A stretch of 64,000 nucleotides of DNA, taken from NCBI GenBank assembly GCA_963580285.1, contig OY757016.1, positions 39,199,124 through 39,263,123 on the forward strand, written 5' to 3'. Positions 62,710 through 64,000 of this stretch are shown here, piece after piece (positions within the stretch are counted from its first letter, which is position 1; the number at the start of each line of letters is the position of its first letter). The DNA comes from Lucinisca nassula (lineage: Eukaryota; Mollusca; Bivalvia; Lucinida; Lucinidae). The position numbers and the translations under genes were made by a program. The notes beneath the pieces were generated by a model that made no database searches, was not told the origin of the DNA, and worked only from the letters and a program-made list of their open reading frames with translations.

Positions 62710-62800
62710 ATGTGCGCCCAGCGAAGACTCAGATCAGCCTGCGCATACGCGCAGTCTGATCAGAGTCTTCGTTGTGAGCTATATGGATAGCTAATGACCT
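62710..62800. repeat. Palindrome GCGAAGACTC...
   Basis: GCGAAGACTCAGATCAGCCT and inverse around GCGCATACGCGC; relative of 4060-4125 and 47842-47900. Immediate flanks differ between copies. Confidence 0.6.
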
Positions 62801-62941
62801 AATGCTCCTTCATGTAGCGAAAGAAGTCTTTAGTCACACTATATCGATCCGCAGTAAGAACTGAATCTTCACTGGGCGCACATGTTAATCGTAGGAAATG
62901 CCGTGCCCTGCCTCATTTAAAAGCGGATGCCAAAATGAAAC

Positions 62942-63154
62942 TTAACCCTTGTCCTGCTGAATATTTATATATGCCACACCCACTTCCGATTATCAACCAA
63001 TCAGATTACTTGATGCAAATTATTATAACAAATTCACAGTCTGAATGGCAAACAATGTAGATCCTGATCAGATGGCTTCGTCAGAAGCCATCTGATCTGG
63101 ATCTACATTGTTTCAAAGAAAAGGCATATCCGGGTTCAGCAGGACAAGGGTTAA
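62942..63154. mobile_element. piggyBac-like MITE, family I (intact ends)
   Basis: TTAACCCTTGTCCTGCTGAA and its near-complete inverse TTCAGCAGGACAAGGGTTAA: TTAA target plus 16-bp TIRs. Central hairpin CTGATCAGATGGCTTC and inverse. Confidence 0.85.
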
Positions 63155-63312
63155 CGGCTATCCAAAACAAAAAAGATTTTACCAGTACATACATGCAAAG
63201 ACAAATAAATGACAATAACAAACCACAACAGAAACACCAGCTTAGAATGGCGAGTAAAACAACTTTACAGGCATATAAAAAGCAAACGAATGTAGAGATG
63301 AAACAACGATGA
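63155..63312 (-). mobile_element. PLE 3' tail, first part (split by F element)
   Basis: GGCTATCCAAAACAAAAAAG through ACACCAGCTTAGAATGGC to AAACAACGATGA (63301-63312), the left target duplication. Resumes at 63851. Confidence 0.7.
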
Positions 63313-63850
63313 TTTTGTTTGATTTGAGGTTTAACGTCCCCGTCCATACTGTAAAGGTCATTTTGGAGACGTTGCTTCCAATTTTGTGGGACTTTTACCC
63401 GACATTGAGATGGAATGACATCTCAAGCCCTGCCACCAAATGAAACCAATAGGGTTTATAAGCATGGATGGGCCGCTTTGCCTGGGCCGTTCCAAGGCGG
63501 TTCTTCTGTGGCGATTTATTTATGTTGTTGTTTGTTACTTACTGTGTGTATCACTTGTGTCTTTTTATTTTGGATGGCCATATGGCCATTTTGTGGGAAA
63601 GTAACTGTCCTTATGGCCTTCCTTTGTTTAGGTTTCCATTATGGTCTGGTCGCTTATTGTTTGTGTTTCTTTCCCTTTGGTGTCTTTGATGGGTGGAGTT
63701 AGTTAATTGTATCGATTCCTGATCTTTGTTTCACTTCTACTTTGATCCTCTAAGCGGTTTACCAGTACTTATGTGCGGGTCGGTTTCAGCTCTGCGTGGA
63801 AGCATCATGCAGCCCATCTATTTCTTCAAGCCCCGATGGGCAGGGGCGTA
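63313..63850 (-). mobile_element. F element with 12-bp TSD, itself holding a PLE tail
   Basis: AAACAACGATGA is at 63301-63312 and again at 63851-63862. The F element runs 63313-63484 and 63741-63850, split by a plus-strand PLE tail at 63485-63740. Confidence 0.8.
63485..63740 (+). mobile_element. PLE 3' tail nested in the F element
   Basis: CGTTCCAAGGCGGTTCTTCT to TTTGTTTCACTTCTAC, very similar to 10810-11060, i.e. a young fragment of the same subfamily. Confidence 0.8.
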
Positions 63851-64000
63851 AAACAACGATGAGGACTCGAAAACATAAAATAAATAAAAACCTGAAGCAA
63901 AAAAGAAAATCAACAATTGAACTCCGGTGGAGCCGACCAGAGACCAACCGGCTTACCAAGAAATAATTCTTTTGACCAGAGCCGTCATAGAGTCAGAGGC
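63851..64000 (-). mobile_element. PLE 3' tail, second part, with SECIS remnant
   Basis: GAGGACTCGAAAAC..., GAACTCCGGTGGAGCCGACC, and ATGAC on the minus strand near 63979-63983. The SECIS helix no longer closes well and the second quartet is not TGAT. Runs off the window. Confidence 0.6.

Overview
The window looks like gene-poor, repeat-dense nuclear DNA from a bivalve mollusc, most likely a clam. The evidence is spliceosomal exon boundaries, tRNA-derived SINEs, mariner, pogo-like and piggyBac-like elements, composite elements carrying 145-170 bp satellite-like arrays, and above all Penelope-like retroelements (PLEs) with an N-terminal GIY-YIG endonuclease and candidate selenocysteine codons. 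From memory of the literature, that last combination is the 'Naiad' type reported from clams and spiders. No species is assigned, because no search could be run.

Host genes are few. A type-B carboxylesterase/cholinesterase-like secreted enzyme lies at 51463-53000: one large exon with signal peptide and an intact Ser-Glu-His triad, ending at a splice donor, with its last exon(s) not found. A weaker candidate is a three-exon gene for a ~75-residue hydrophobic protein (22068-22229, 24729-24785, 26298-26306).

Layout. 0-8 kb: MITEs, SINEs and fragments of PLE 3' tails. 8.4-15.4 kb: two head-to-tail PLE copies. Copy A (8.4-11.07 kb) lacks its 5' part and carries a nested hammerhead-ribozyme 'retrozyme'. 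Copy B (11.07-15.4 kb) has endonuclease, CxC linker and RT in that order, and is broken by frameshifts and an inverted PLE tail. Both end in a candidate SECIS element whose 5' half is the end of the coding sequence. 15.6-16.9 kb: a mariner with matched inverted repeats and one transposase frameshift. 17-32 kb: MITEs, SINEs, a satellite-bearing composite element, the small candidate gene, a deleted LTR element and minisatellites. 32-40 kb: two more composite elements. 40-51 kb: MITEs, PLE fragments and a degenerate ~300 bp repeat. 51-53 kb: the esterase exon. 53.7-57.3 kb: a large composite element with higher-order repeats. 57-64 kb: SINEs, nested MITEs, PLE relics and a hammerhead ribozyme.

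Three systems stand out. (1) The PLE shows in-frame TGA codons at homologous or Cys-aligned positions plus a 3' stem-loop with SECIS features and a compensatory base change: a retroelement that appears to use selenocysteine. (2) A 261-bp tandem hammerhead family (retrozyme), dispersed copies of which keep or lose the ribozyme. (3) A long hairpin recurs at the centre of several MITE families with unrelated ends, with paired changes in its arms. The element names Naiad, retrozyme, pogo, piggyBac and Helitron come from recalled family features, not from a database search.
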